Positions 49,390 through 62,054 of a stretch of 64,000 bases of DNA are shown here, piece after piece. A program made the translations under genes and the position numbers. Position 1 is the first letter of the stretch, and every line of letters starts with the position of its first letter. The stretch is from Gentiana macrophylla (lineage: Eukaryota > Streptophyta > Magnoliopsida > Gentianales > Gentianaceae), in assembly GCA_026214975.1 (NCBI GenBank), contig CM047810.1:90202560-90266559 (forward strand), in the 5' to 3' direction. The notes under the pieces were generated by a model, which was given only the letters and a program-made list of their open reading frames with translations, was not told where the DNA came from and searched no databases.

Positions 49390-50360
49390 TCCTCTCAATC
49401 CTGACTGTCAACCCATTGTTTGGCATAGGAGGTTAGGACACCCTTCAGTTAGGGTTTTGAATCAAGTTTTGAGTCATTGTAATGTCTCCATTAATGAACA
49501 TATTCCCTTTTGTGATGTTTGTCAATATGGAAAACTGCATGACAGTCCTTTCACTTCTTCCCAAAGTAGGGCATCCCAAGTACTTGAGTTGATTCATACA
49601 GACTTATGGTGACCTTCCCCCATTAAATCTACTTCTGGTTACTTGGATTATATACACTTCATAGATGATTTTAGTAGGTACACTTGCATTTACCTACTAA
49701 AACTCAAATATGATGCATTTAATGTGTTTGTCATATTCAAAGAACTAGTGGAAAACCAATTCAACACCAAAATTAAAACAGTTCAATCTGACTGGGGTGG
49801 GGAGTATAGGACCCTAGAACCATTTCCTGCAAAATGTGGAATCAAATTCAGACATCCATGTCCTCATATACATCCTCAAAATGGCAGATCAGAAAGGAAA
49901 CATATGCATATTGTAGAAACTGATTTAACCTTACTAGCACAAGCATCCCTGCCTCAGAAATACTAGTGGGACAGCTTTCTTCATGATGTGTCCCTCATCA
50001 ACATTCTACCTACACCTGTCATGGATCATGTCTCACCCTTTCAAATTCTATTCCATAAACAACCCAACTATGATCTTCTCAAAACATTTGGTTGTACTTG
50101 TTTTAGACCATACTACAGTCATAAAGTCCAATACCATACCTAGAAATGTGTGTAACTTGGTCACAGTCATGTTCATAAAGGCCATAAATGCATGGATTTC
50201 AAAAGTAGAGTGTACATATGTAGGGATGTTGTATTCAATGAGCTTGAGTCTCCTTATTTGGACATGCACCCAACTACTTACCCTAGATCATCATGTTCTT
50301 CCTCAGCAGGCTCTAACACTCCACATGTCACATGTTCCCTTCCAGAAGTTCCAGTGACAC
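49390..50360 (+). pseudogene. Complete Copia element: integrase, broken
   Basis: The zinc region is VWHRRLGHPSVRVLNQVLSH plus CDVCQYGKLHDSPF. The core Asp residues are in LIHTDLW and VQSDWGGEYRTL (normally SDGGGEY) and the Glu in NGRSERKHMHIVET. Stops after HTDLW, after SLPQKY and in the C-terminal part. The C-terminus reappears as DFKSRVYICRDVVFNE at 50192. Confidence 0.84.
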
Positions 50361-50734
50361 ATGTTGCTGATGCTACTGATCCTTTAGTGACATCCCTTGT
50401 CACTGCCACAACAGGTAATTACTTCTCTTCTCCTACTTCACAGTCAGTTGACACCAGTTCCAGTTCCTCACCTGCAAATACATCCATTTTATCATCTGCA
50501 CTTGCTACACATTCACCACATAATACCCCTACTTGTAGTTCCCCTGGTCTTACCCCTCCACACACACATACTTCACCAAATCCTCCTGCTATCTCATCCT
50601 CTTTTGTCCACCCTATGCAAACAAGGTCCAAGAGTGGCATATTCAGACCTAAACCTATTTTTACACTAGTGACTGAGCATTGTACAGATGATTCTTTTCT
50701 TGAACCAACTTCTGTATCAGAAGCTTTATTGGAA

Positions 50735-51505
50735 TAGGAAGAGGAATACAATGCTCTTCTTCCCAATCAAACTTGGGATCTTGTGCCACCTTCCCAGCAT
50801 CATAATTTAGTAGGTAATAAATGGATCTTCAAGACCAAATACAGATATGATGGTTCAGTCCTCAAGTACAAGGCCAGGCTTATAGCAAAATGATGCTCAC
50901 AGCAAGAGGGGGTAGATTACTCAGAAACCTCCAGTCCTGTTGCAAAGGCTGCCACAGTCAGAGTGTTTATGTCTGTTGATGTGACTAGCAACTGGCATAT
51001 CAAGCAAGTTGATATCAACAATGCATTCCTCAATGAAAAGTTGCAGGAATCAGTCTATATGCCACAACCTGCTGGGTTCACAAGTGAAACCAAACTAGAC
51101 TATGTGTGCAAATTGAGCAAGGCATTGTATGGATTAAAACAGGCACCCAGGGCCTGGTTTGAAGAGTTAAGGAAACAACTTCTAACCTAGGGATTCAAAC
51201 AATTTGTATCTGATACATCATTATTTTTATTCAGAGGCAGGGATGTCACTTTGTATACTGTGTATGTAGATGATTTTCTCATCACAGGCAACTCTGATAA
51301 GTACATACAAAAATTCATCCAACTCCTGTATTCAAGATTCCCTCTCAAAGAATATGGAGAGGTAAGTCAGTTTCTAGGGATGCAAGCCATTAGAAATGGA
51401 ACTGGTTTATTTCTGAGTCAAAAATAGTATGCTCAGAACTTGCTGGACAGGCTGGGAATGAACAACTTAAAGCCATGTTTAACACCCATGGTAACTAGGA
51501 AAACA
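50735..51505 (+). pseudogene. Complete Copia element: RT, broken
   Basis: TWDLVPPSQHHNLVGNKWIF, VLKYKARLIAK, then a TGA. It resumes with WHIKQVDINNAFLNEKLQES, KLSKALYGLKQAPRAWFEEL, another stop, and the active site VYVDDFLITG at about 51267. FPLKEYGEVSQFLGMQAI follows. The YVDD catalytic box is intact but the frame is not. Confidence 0.88.
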
Positions 51506-51506
51506 T

Positions 51507-52214
51507 TTGAACCTAATCAAGGCACACCTATGTCAAATCCCTCATAGGAGCATCATTGGAGCACTACAGTACATGACCTTCATTAGACCAGATATAACAT
51601 ATGTGGTCAACTCCCTCAGTCAATTCATGCATGATCCCAGAGATGTCCATTGGCAGGAACTTAAAAGACTTCTGAGATACATTAAAGGTACTCTAAACTA
51701 TAGTTTGCATTTCAAGTCTGGTGGAAATTTGGTGATTACAGGGTATTTAGATGCAGGTTGTGGATGTTGTCCCCATGATAGAAAGTCTGTGGCAGGGCAT
51801 TGTATATACCTGGGGTCATGTCTGGTGTCTTGGCACTCCAAGAAACAACAGATTGTGTCAAGGTCTAGCACAAAGTCTGAATATAGAAGTCTAGCTCATG
51901 CAGCAGCAGACATTGCTTGGTTGAAGTCTCTCATGTTTGAGTTGGGAATAAAGATTACAAGAAGACCTGTGATCTATTGTGATAACACATGGGATGAATC
52001 TCTTGCACAAAACCTTGTGTATCACTCAAAGTCCAAACACATTGAAATAGATGTCCACTATGTGAGGAATCAAGTGCTTGAAGGTAAATTGGATGTGAAA
52101 CATATATCAACTTGTGATCAGCCTGCAGATCTGTTCACTAAGGCCCTGTCTGGTGTGAAGTTATTGTCTTTCAGAGACAAACTGAATGTTGAGAGTTTAC
52201 CACATTCAGTTTGA
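51507..52214 (+). pseudogene. Complete Copia element: RNase H, open frame
   Basis: A 235-residue open frame containing GALQYMTFIRPDITYVVNSL, YLDAGCGCCPHDRKSVAGHC, STKSEYRSLAHAAADIAWLK and IYCDNTWDESLAQN. In the usual YSDADWAGCP the second Asp-Trp is altered to AGCGC. It ends just before the polypurine tract. Longest surviving ORF of the element. Confidence 0.88.
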
Positions 52215-52221
52215 GAGGGGG

Positions 52222-52423
52222 TGTTGAGATATCACTTATATGTGGCTTGCTATCATTGGTCCATGTGTTATCCTAGGTGTCACTATTATTGATACGCCTA
52301 GTAGTTAATTAGTTAAGGAGAGAATCTAGTTTGTTAGATTATGTTGGATAAATATAATGACTGCTGATGATGTATCACAATGAATGAAATTATCATTTTT
52401 TTGGTACTATTAAGTTTCATTCT
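52222..52423 (+). repeat. 3' LTR of the complete Copia element
   Basis: It starts TGTTGAGATATCACTTATAT directly after the polypurine tract at 52211-52221. The right boundary is set by the GGTTA flank; a CA end at 52419 is the alternative. Confidence 0.85.
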
Positions 52424-52489
52424 GGTTACATGGATTAAAGATCCAAGAGCCTCCTTCGGTGTCAACTAATGATATATGGAACCGTCAAA

Positions 52490-52860
52490 AGTGAAAATGG
52501 TTTGATACTTTGATCAGAACATTTTGTGCCTATAAAGGTCTTACTAGATGGTCTAGGCCCAAGGTCCCATGCATCGTTTCTTCTAAACTGATTCAAATCT
52601 TCATGCATAAAGTATCCAATCATTGTCATTCAAAACATCATGCACATCTTTAATTTCAACTTTGAAAACTAAGGCATGTAAATCAATAAGATTATGTCGA
52701 GAATTTCGCTCTACACAAGTCTCTCAATTCTTTATTTAGAGATATGACTTAATCTCTTATGCCATAACGTAGTTGAATTACCATTGATTAATTTTCTCCG
52801 TATACCTCTAGTATTTAGATGCGCAGATTCATCAAACGAAGCAATTTTATATTATGAATA
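52490..52860 (-). pseudogene. Copia scraps, minus strand (RT N-terminus and pre-integrase)
   Basis: On the minus strand TLWHKRLSHISK is the pre-integrase zinc region. Then, out of order, VEIKDVHDVLNDNDWIL and MHEDLNQFRRNDAWDLG resemble the start of SIRE-type RT. Integrase and the intervening parts are missing, so this is a heavily deleted relic. Confidence 0.6.
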
Positions 52861-53099
52861 TATATAGATTATCACAATGTGACAAAGAACCAAAACCAAC
52901 CAGCTTCGAATCATAAAACGAGTTAAACTTCATGTTTCCAAAAGAACAAGAATGACCAAATTTGTCCAAAACAGAAACAAAAAAAAATTCCGTCCAAAAG
53001 AAGGAGCAATAAAAGTTTCATCAAGATCCAAATAATTTCCAGTATAATAACAATAATCCAAATTTTCCAATGAACTTTGGACAAGCAAGAAGCCTAGTC

Positions 53100-54055
53100 C
53101 AATGCATTTGCACTTTAGGGATTTCCAGCTGGGGCAAGGCCTTACAGACCTAATGAAAAGAAATTTGACACAAAGATGGCTAGTTGTTATTTTGTTGATT
53201 ACTCTGGGAGATCAAGGGGTACAAGTTTTATGATCCCGCGACTGAAATCGTGTTTTAATAAGGAATTGCCCGATTCTTTGAGGATGCTGAGTTTGTAAGG
53301 GGGATATTGTTAAAGATTTTGTGTTTGAAGAGGAATATATTGATGTTTCCACAGGTGTCATCGACATTGATCCGGGATATATTACTAGAAATGTTCAGGA
53401 CACAACAACTCAAGACAATAACATGGAGCCTCTCGTTTCAAAAGTTGTTCCTGAAGAGCAAACTGTACAACCTTAAGAGCTTGTGCCAATAAGGAGATCT
53501 ACTAAAATAAGAAGAAGTGCAATGCCAGATGATTACATTGTGTTTCTTCAAGAAAATTATTTCACAATGGTTTGGTCGAAGATGATCTATCAACTTTCGT
53601 CAAGCCATGAAACTTCTAATTCTCAAAAGTGGATAGATGCCATGAATAAGGAGATGAAGTCCATGAAAAACAATGACGTATAGGATCTCGTCTCATTTCC
53701 TCAAGGTGTGAAGCCCATTGGTTGCAAATGGATATATAAAACCAAGAGGGATTCGAAAGACAATGAGGAAATGTACAAGGCTCGTCTTGTTGCAAAGGGC
53801 TTCACACGGAAAGACGGCATACAATATAAAGAGACATTCTCTCCAGATTCTTCAAAAGACTCTATTCAGATTATAATGGAATCAGTGGCACGTTTTGACC
53901 TTGAGTTACATTAGATAGATGTACAAACAGTGTTTATCAATGGCGACATTGATGAGACAATCTACATGGTGCAGCCAAAAACTTTGTGTCAAAGGATAAA
54001 GAGAATATGGTTTTGTGGACTTAAAAAATCCATCAATGGGCTTAAGCAAGAATAA
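53100..54055 (+). pseudogene. Copia scraps, plus strand (integrase C-terminus to RT)
   Basis: It encodes YRPNEKKFDTKMASCYFVDY and SRGYKFYDPATEIVF (integrase C-terminus). The linker to RT ends VPIRRSTKIRRS, and RT follows: WIDAMNKEMKSMKNNDV, VKPIGCKWIYKTKRDSK, YKARLVAKGFTRKDGIQYKE, DVQTVFINGDIDETIYMVQP. It stops near LKKSINGLKQE before the catalytic YVDD. Several stop codons. Confidence 0.82.
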
Positions 54056-54835
54056 AAGAAATGATATTTTTAGTTTCATCAAGTGATCATCGCGTTTGTT
54101 TTTTAGATTAATTTGGTCGATGAATGCCAATACCATAAATTATATAGGATAATATATATATTTTTCTGGTTTAATATGTCGATGACATCCCGCTTGTCAG
54201 TAACAATTTGTGCGTTTATTCGGTTATCTTATGATAAATAATTATATATAAGGTTACAGATATAGCCCAATTGTGCGAGATTGTTTGTTTTTCTTTTGAA
54301 TAACAATTCTGGGAGATTATTTGATCATTAATTCAACATTCGGCTTATATGTGAAATAATTATTTGTTATTGACTGTCAATGAAGATTAAACCGATTTAA
54401 AGCTATCAACTACGGTTTTTTGGTTTGGGCTATATTGTACGGTATATTGTGTAGAGACAAAAATGTAATTTTTGTTTTATGACCGGGTAAAATAGAAATA
54501 CCTAAAAATAATTAATTAATTATATATCCCCTCAAAAAGTAATTAATTATATAAATTTGTCATGGTCAACAGGTGACACATTACTCATTTATATTCTAAC
54601 TCCTACTATCATAATAACTATGGATGATTTCTTAAGGGTTCTTTGAAAATTCTCTAGAAAGCGTGTAGCTCTAAAAGACCGAGCATACGATTCAGAAATA
54701 TATCCGCATTACTATGGATTCATGTATGCTTTTCCTTTTTATTTTTCCTCGAAAATCTTGATAGTTTGCTTCTCCTTTTATTATTAATCTAGAATCTTGA
54801 TAGTTTGGCGTAAATATAATGGATTGAAGATTATA
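54056..54835. other. AT-rich intergenic DNA
   Basis: No gene, RNA or element end seen. Confidence 0.4.
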
Positions 54836-55107
54836 CTACCTCCGTCTCAAAATGTAAGTCCTTTTAGGCCTTTTCATACATATTAAGAAAATTGCTTAAA
54901 TTTGTTATTTGTCATTAATTTTGATTAAAAAGACTAAAATGATCTTTCATTGGTATTAATGCAAAATAATAAAAAGTGGTTGAGTATATAATAAATGAGG
55001 GGTAGAAGGAGAAAGATGTAATAAATGCTTTATTGGTTTTGTAAATGGACTTATATTTTAGGACAAAAAAAAAAACTAAAAGGACTTACATTTTGGGACG
55101 GAGGTAG
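54836..55107. mobile_element. Stowaway-like MITE, 272 bp
   Basis: Ends CTACCTCCGTCTC and GGGACGGAGGTAG, flanked by TA (54834-54835, 55108-55109). Internal AATGTAAGTCCTTTTAG and CTAAAAGGACTTACATT extend the inverted repeat. Same family group as the MITE at 41429. Confidence 0.9.
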
Positions 55108-55462
55108 TATTAAATAAGGCGAAATTCAACATTATCTACACACTTAAAAGCTAGTATTGTATTACATTAATAGCTTAGTCTCTAGTATTATACTTGAGAC
55201 AATATATAAATGAATTCGTTTTTAAAGCCAATGTAGGACTATAAAAAATAAGAAGTGCGTGTATGCATCAAAAAAAAAAAAAAAAAAAAGGAATTACGTG
55301 TAATAAAGTTCTTTTATCATTATCATTACTACTATAAAAGAGCGGGTGTGTTTAAGCTTCAGTGTTTAAAAGCGAAAATTGTTATAAATTTAATTTAGTA
55401 TTCCATATATACAATCAATCAATCATAAGCCTTAATTAAATTCCATATGTGGAACTATCCAT

Positions 55463-55496
<34 letters not shown>

Positions 55497-57979
55497 TAGA
55501 AACTATCCAAATTTAATTACCTTTTTTTTTGGTACCAACATGTTAAATTTGGTTTTTTTTTTTTTGGTAGCAACACGTTTTTTTTTTTTGTTTGTTTTAT
55601 CAACATGTTAAAACCTTTATTTAAAAAATTCAATGAACATGTTAATTTATTTCAATAATAAATATAATAATTATAAGTAATTATTAAATTATAAATGTAA
55701 TTCCTATTTAAAAAATCAATCGTCTATCCAATGTTAAATCCATCTTCATTTATCAATCATTTTTTAACACAAAAATCAAGTCATTTATCATATTGAAGAG
55801 ATCCACAAGCATCAATCGTTAAACATAATCATCTATCGTTAAATCAAGCCATTTAGCAATCGTTAAATCCTACAAAAAAATACCATTCATCTATCTAATC
55901 TAATCATAAACATAATCATCTATATAATCACCCACATAAAAAATTACCCACATCAAATCAAAAATTATAAAAATACCAATAACAAATAATATAAGATGAT
56001 AAAGTTGGAAAAGGATAGTGATCTAAAAAAAAATCAACAATGATAGGAAAACAAAATACACCGTGCGTAGAAGGTGACCATATAATAATAAATTGTAAAT
56101 ATAACAAATCATGTATTGTTTTTTATAAGCAGTCCATTTGTTAACATGAATTGTGTGTTGATTATGTCAATGTATTCACGGTCAATGTTAATTGAAACAC
56201 TGTCAAATTAGCAAAAATGTAGAGATTTCTAGCTCATTAAGTACGAAACAAAGCAGAAAAAATAATTTATTTGCCTATGTGCATATTTCTTATGAATAAT
56301 TAAGTTGTGTGGAAATTAGTTACTGTTTCACTAACTGTGATTCAAAATCCAAAATACACCGTGCATGGTTTAACCTGATAGTTAACCATCATTTACTCCA
56401 TAGTGATCTAATTAGAATGAGTATTCAACAAAACAAATTAAATTTATTTAAAAAAAAATGCACGTTAAACTCTATAAAAAATTCAATATATCTAATATGA
56501 TCTAATCTAATCATAAACATAATCATCTAGAGATCTATCATCTGTTATTATTTTAATTAAAAAAATGGATTACATAAAAGTAAACGTAATAAGCCGACAT
56601 CAAAAGATTTCCCACGTCAACTCAAAAAATATAAACTTACCTTTAAAAAAATAAAACAAAATGATAAACTTAAAAGAAATATTATAATGATTTATCTATA
56701 TAACAAAAGCATACGTCAAATGAAAATGAAAAGGCGTACCTAAAAGCGTAAGAAGAATAATCACATTACATAACTTAGAAAAATACATAATCATCTATCT
56801 ATCTAACTAACAATAAACATAAGAAGAATATTCATACTATTATATAATATTTATTTTCATTAAATGTGAAATAAAACTATATAATCATCTCTCATTCTAA
56901 TCTAACGACAATAGTAAGAAAAATACATCTAAAAAAATCTGCAGGACACGATAAAAACAAAACATAAGAAGAATAAACCATACAATCTAAAAAAATCTCA
57001 CATACACTAAAAATATTTTTCACAGTTATTTTATATCATTAAATATAACAATGTAGTTATTAAATAACATAGATAATTAGTGTGTTGATCGCTAACCAAA
57101 TTTTAGAAATAGAAAAATAATAAAAGTGTAAGTGAGTTTCTTTCCTAAATATTTCTCTCAAAAAGTGTTTATCCCTAATTAATTTTCTCCTTAAATATAA
57201 CAATCATGGTTAAATGTTAAATAACATAGATAAAAGGTGGGGTAATAATGATAAGATGATGTCTCTAAAAAATTGTGTTCATGTGTGTGGTTTGATGAAT
57301 TATACATTCTTGTGCCAGATAACCTTTTAAATGCTATGTATTCACCAGCAGTATCAATATAATTTTAATTGTAGTATCAAAATTTTTTTGAACAAGAGCT
57401 TTAAAACACATAAAAACACAAATCACATCAAATATACGAATTCATGGACTGAACCATGTATACTTGGTAAAATTATGTAATATTCGAAACCATCACACGA
57501 CACAATCGAGGATGTCCAAACGTCGGTGAAATTGATCTTTAGAGGAGGGGAATAACATAAAATTGAAGTAGCAAAAGAAAGTTTGTGACTTTTATTCTCT
57601 AAGAAGCAAAACAAATGGAATAAACAGACGTGGTGGCAACACTTAGATCATTTAGACAAAGAATATCTTGAAAATGGGGGTAGTTGTGTGACTAAGATGA
57701 TGATGCCAAGCTCTTTTTGATATTTTATTCACTGTGAAAAGCTGGAAAATGGGAGTTTGGTCATTCATACAATTCATTTTTAACGTTCAATGAATAATAG
57801 GAGTAGTGGTTTGAAGATCCCTTAAAGAAATTTAGAGGGTAAGAATTCAAAAGAAACATTATGGGATTAACAAAGCTAAGATATAGATAAAAAATTACGA
57901 GACATGCCAGGAACACTACAAACATTGAAATGAGTGAGATCGGTCACCCTACGTGTGGTACTTTTCAGACTCACACAGC
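55108..57979. other. Long AT-rich non-coding stretch with homopolymers
   Basis: No gene. A run of 20 A at 55270-55289, 31 T at 55465-55495, and further T runs to 55590. A ~29 bp phrase beginning TCTAATCTAATCATAAACAT recurs near 55894 and 56501. ATACACCGTGC strings at 56055 and 56354 look like decayed Helitron ends. Confidence 0.5.
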
Positions 57980-59548
57980 GTAATAAAGGTCGTATCAACA
58001 TTTGGGCCGACTTGGGCTCAACTTGATATCGAGCCTCAACCAGCAAGGTCCATCTTTAGTACAGTGCATGCCGCCCATATATCTTCAACCGATATGACGC
58101 ATGTCGCCTTCTGACTCTCATAGCCGGTAAGATACAAGACACCTACATTCTCTTATTGCTGACAGCCTGACATTGTTGTGTAGGTTACTTCGGTTGTTTA
58201 TGTTCAATACAATACATGTCATCCTCGACCTCAAGCAATGGTTACATTCTCTTCAGTGATCGTTCCGGAGTTCACACAGACATTACTTCTTGATAGTAAC
58301 TGCTATAGTGATGGATCTAAAATATACGTTCCGTTATAGCTTGAGCCATAACGGCTCCATAACATGCTCCATTACATGAATATGTGGTAAACTCCTTTGA
58401 CCATGACTTCAATGCATCATAATCTACTCCCTCACAAGCTTAGGTAGATTTATATAAGTGATCATCATCCCCAATTACAAGGTACGCACATAATACACTT
58501 GATATACATTCTCGCTTACTGTCTTAATAGAAATTCCTCTATTCAAATATTGCCTTGAGCATGAAAGTGTCCACCCGGAAAAAGCTCTAGCTGTAGGTCC
58601 ACTCTCGAATCCACTCGAAAAATTATTTGGATCATCACTCAGAGGTCTATTTACCCGTATATCAACTCAATTGTAACCCAGACGATTTCAGACATCGTCA
58701 AGCATCATTCAATGTAAAATATTTCGAAGGAGAAGAGAAAATAGAACCTATGTGTGTGATGGAAAGATTATTTCCATCACCAACCATGATGTCTTCATTG
58801 TCTTAATAAGGCGTGTGTAATGCCAAAATTACGGAGCATCCAAATGAGGCATAAGAGGACGCAATGTTGAAGGGCTGGACCGAATGAGAAAAAGTTGTAA
58901 GAGGTTGAACATGGTAACAATTGCACAATTTCTCTGTCTGTCCTTGCAATTTTCACACTGAAAATACCCAAATAAGGTTTTTAGGGGGGAAAAATTGGGC
59001 ATACTGCATGCGAGAAAGTATTTTGTGTCTGTTTCCATGAATTAGGAATATTAAGATGTGAAAATGAACCAGTACTCTGAGAGGGATGTCATACGGCTGA
59101 ATGAGCTATAAGAAGACCAAAGAAAAGCGACCCATTTGCAATTTTTTTACTGAAGAATATCATAATTAAGTAGATTTTTATGAAGCTCTTCAAAATCAAT
59201 GGGGGTGTCACATGATTGAACAACCTTAGCCAACTATTTATAGTCATCTCTCAAATTGTCCTAAATGAGTTTCACAAGATCATCTGGATCTGTAGACTAA
59301 TTCATCAGCTTTAAATTTTCACAACATGAAGATAAATAGAGATTTGTTTAAGTACTTTTTGCATAGATTTGAGGTCTTGTTTAATTTGTTTGATTTGTCT
59401 CATGGGAGGGCTTTGCATATGTATCATATAAAGTAGTACATGCCTCACGAAGAATTCTTTGCCTGAGTGATAAACGAAATGATATTTTGAGAAGGAGAGT
59501 TCAGCAGTTCACTGTACACACAACACTCATCATGCCTCATATAGAGTG
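57980..59548. repeat. Tandem segmental duplication, copy A (LTR plus Copia fragment)
   Basis: It begins with a ~730 bp Gypsy-type LTR-like segment (57980-58706) with TATATAAG at 58451-58458 and the U5 phrase CAATTACAAGGTACGCACAT. A minus-strand Copia gag/protease fragment follows (58740-59490). It repeats with the same order at 59549. Confidence 0.8.
58740..59490 (-). pseudogene. Copia gag/protease fragment, copy A
   Basis: Minus strand, parallel to copy B but more decayed. A gag zinc-knuckle remnant (GYFQCENCKDRQRNCAIV) lies near 58970. The protease start has largely lost its reading frame. Confidence 0.6.
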
Positions 59549-61111
59549 ATAAATGACATATCAACATATGGGACGGCATGAGCTCAGATCGATATCGGGC
59601 CTTAACCAGCAAGCTCCATCATTATATCATCATCCGACATGATGTAGGTCATCCTATGTTCGACATGACATATGTCACATTCTGTCCCTCATAATCGGCA
59701 AGATGCAAGACGTCTACGGTCCCTTATTATCGATGTCGTGCAAGTCACCAGGTAATCTATGATCAATACAATACAATCATCCTCGACCTCAAGCAACGGT
59801 TACATTATCTTCAATGAGTTCGGACTTCACATGAGACATTAATCCACAATAGTAATGGATATAGTGATGGATTTGAAATTTCACGTTCCGTTATAGCTTG
59901 AGCTCTAACTGCTCGATAGCAGGCTTCATTACATCAATACATGGTAAACTCCCTTAACCATGACTTCATTGCATCATAATTCACCCCCTTACGAAGGAGT
60001 GTTATATAAAGTATCATCATCCTCAATTACAAGGTACACACCTAATATGATCTCTATACATTCCTGCTTACCGTCTTAATAAAATTTCTCTATTCAAAAT
60101 ATTGACTTGAGCGCCATAGTATTCCCTGAAGGCAAGCTCCACGACCCTTCACATTTTTGTGTGTTTTGAAGGCCCCCTCTCAAATCCACTCAAAAATTTA
60201 TTTCAATCATCACCTAGAGGTACATTTACCCGAATATCAACTCAATTGTAACCCAGAGGATTTCATACATCGTCAAACATAAACTATTTTAAAGGAGTAG
60301 AGAGAAAAATAAAACCTATGTGTGTGATGGAAATATTATTTCCATCACCAACCACGATGCCTTCATTGCCAGAATAAGGCATGCGTAATGCCAAATATTT
60401 GAGATCAGTGGTAACATGATGAATGACACCACTACCAAGAAGCCATAAAGAAGATGACAGAGCATCCAAATGTGTTTGAAGAGGACGGAATGTTGGAGGA
60501 CTGGAGCGAATGAGAAAATTTAGTATGAGGTTGAACCTGGTAAGAATTGCACCATTTCTCTGAATGTCCTTGCACTTTCCACAATGGAAATAACCAAGTA
60601 AGGTTTTTTAGGGTGAAAACTCGAGGATACTGCATGAGAGAAATTATTTTGTGCATGTTTCCAAGAATCAGGAATAGTAAGATGTGGAAACGAACCAGTA
60701 CTGGGAGAGGGATGTCGTATGGCCAAATTGTAGCAAGACCAGAAAAAGTGAACCGTGGCATCTTTAGACGGAAGATTCTTATACTTAAATAGCTTTTCTT
60801 AGAGCTCTTCAAAATCAATAGGGGTGTCACGTGTTTGAACAACGCTATCCAAGTCTTTATAGTCATCTCCCAAATTGTCTGAAATAAGATTCACAAGATC
60901 ATCCAGATCCGTCGACTAATTTATCAGCTATAGTTTTCATAACATGAAGACAATTAGAGATTGTTTGAGAACTTTTTTTGCATAGATTTGAGGTATTGTT
61001 TAATTTGTTTGATTCGGCCACAGAGATGGCTTTGCATATGTATCATATAAAGTGTTACATGCCTCACGAGAAGTCGTTTCCTGAGTGATTTACAAGATGA
61101 TATTTTGAGAA
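59549..61111. repeat. Tandem segmental duplication, copy B
   Basis: It starts TGATAAATGACATATCAACA. The LTR-like part is 59549-60281, with TATATAAA at 60003-60010; the Copia fragment is 60282-61111. Copies A and B are similar along their whole length but diverged (many substitutions and small gaps). Confidence 0.8.
60284..60866 (-). pseudogene. Copia gag C-terminus and protease fragment, copy B
   Basis: The minus-strand frame 60284-60469 reads WLLGSGVIHHVTTDLKYL and GIVVGDGNNISITHIGFI, the Copia protease start with DSGA changed to GSGV. Upstream a zinc-knuckle remnant (FHCGKCKDIQRNGAIL) marks the gag end. Cut at 60284 by the LTR-like segment. Confidence 0.75.
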
Positions 61112-61199
61112 AGAAAAGAAATAAGGGCATTTAAGCTGAGTTGATCATGTCTAATCCAAAGATAGTATGACATGTAAAATTGGGGACAAAGAGTAATTC
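61112..61199. other. Short spacer
   Basis: Non-coding; nothing recognised. Confidence 0.4.
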
Positions 61200-61977
61200 C
61201 AGGTTGTATATATAATCCATCTATTAAATAGGAACGCATTTATTATGCGGAGAGATATGTTGGACTGGTATACATGGTTTTGACAACTTCGTCAATTAAA
61301 TAGGAACGATGAAAATATAACATATAAAATAACTGAATGATAGTTATAATGACAAAAATATATGTCTAACCATTTACAACCGACAATAAAATCCTACATT
61401 TTCACAATTCTTTCTATCATACTAATTAAAATTGAATCTTAGATTTATATATCAAATGTTTAAAATACACTGATAATTATCTCAAATGTTACTTTGTTTA
61501 ATAAGTGTTACTTTACAATTACTAAAGTATATTCATATCTATGATATTATAAACATATAAAATTATATGCACATGAAACCCACATTCTATTATTTTTGAA
61601 TGCACTTATCAAAATGAATTGTTTAGAGTAAGAACATCACAAAAGTTGCTTACTTTGTTTTTTTTTGTAAATGTTCACATGTTTACTAGATAATTATGAA
61701 GAACATGTTCTTAATATATAATATTAAATACACAGATTTGTAAATTTAGAATGCTTATTATCTTTAGAATGGTATTAAATGTATCGAGTACATGAAGTTA
61801 TAAATTCAAAATGCTAACAAAAAAACATAAGATTATTTTGTATAATTATATATAATAACATATTTATATTTTACGAGGAATAAATACTTAATAAATTATA
61901 TATTAATTCATATTGTTTTCAAAAGTATCATTTCACTAAATTAAAACACGTGCATCCGCACGTGCATTTTACTAGTA
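61200..61977 (+). mobile_element. Helitron-like element tail (non-autonomous)
   Basis: The 3' end has a perfect hairpin, CACGTGCATCCGCACGTG (61949-61966; stem GCACGTGC-type), followed 9 bases on by ACTAGT. This matches the plant Helitron 3' end of a hairpin ~10 bp before CTRR. Upstream is AT-rich, non-coding DNA. The 5' end is unclear; TATATATAATCCATC near 61206 is one candidate. Confidence 0.55.
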
Positions 61978-62054
61978 AAATAAAATGAATCACTTATTAT
62001 AACACATCATAAAATATTTGTTTTTTACGGTACCACTATAAAGTGAACAGTTAT

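Larger units (their letters stand above)
47568..52423 (+). mobile_element. Complete but dead Ty1/Copia element
   Basis: LTRs of about 200 bp (47568-47765 and 52222-52423) enclose gag, protease, integrase, RT and RNase H in Copia order on the plus strand. The primer site TGGTATTGGAGC follows the left LTR; the polypurine tract TTGAGAGGGGG precedes the right one. The flanks AGTTA (47563-47567) and GGTTA (52424-52428) are a probable imperfect target duplication. LTRs differ at roughly 10-15 positions by eye, and the ORFs carry many stops, so the insertion is old. Confidence 0.92.

Noticed and set aside
50397..50766. Additional ORFs on both strands in the Copia integrase-RT linker
   Set aside because: Shadow frames of a Ser/Thr/Pro-rich linker.
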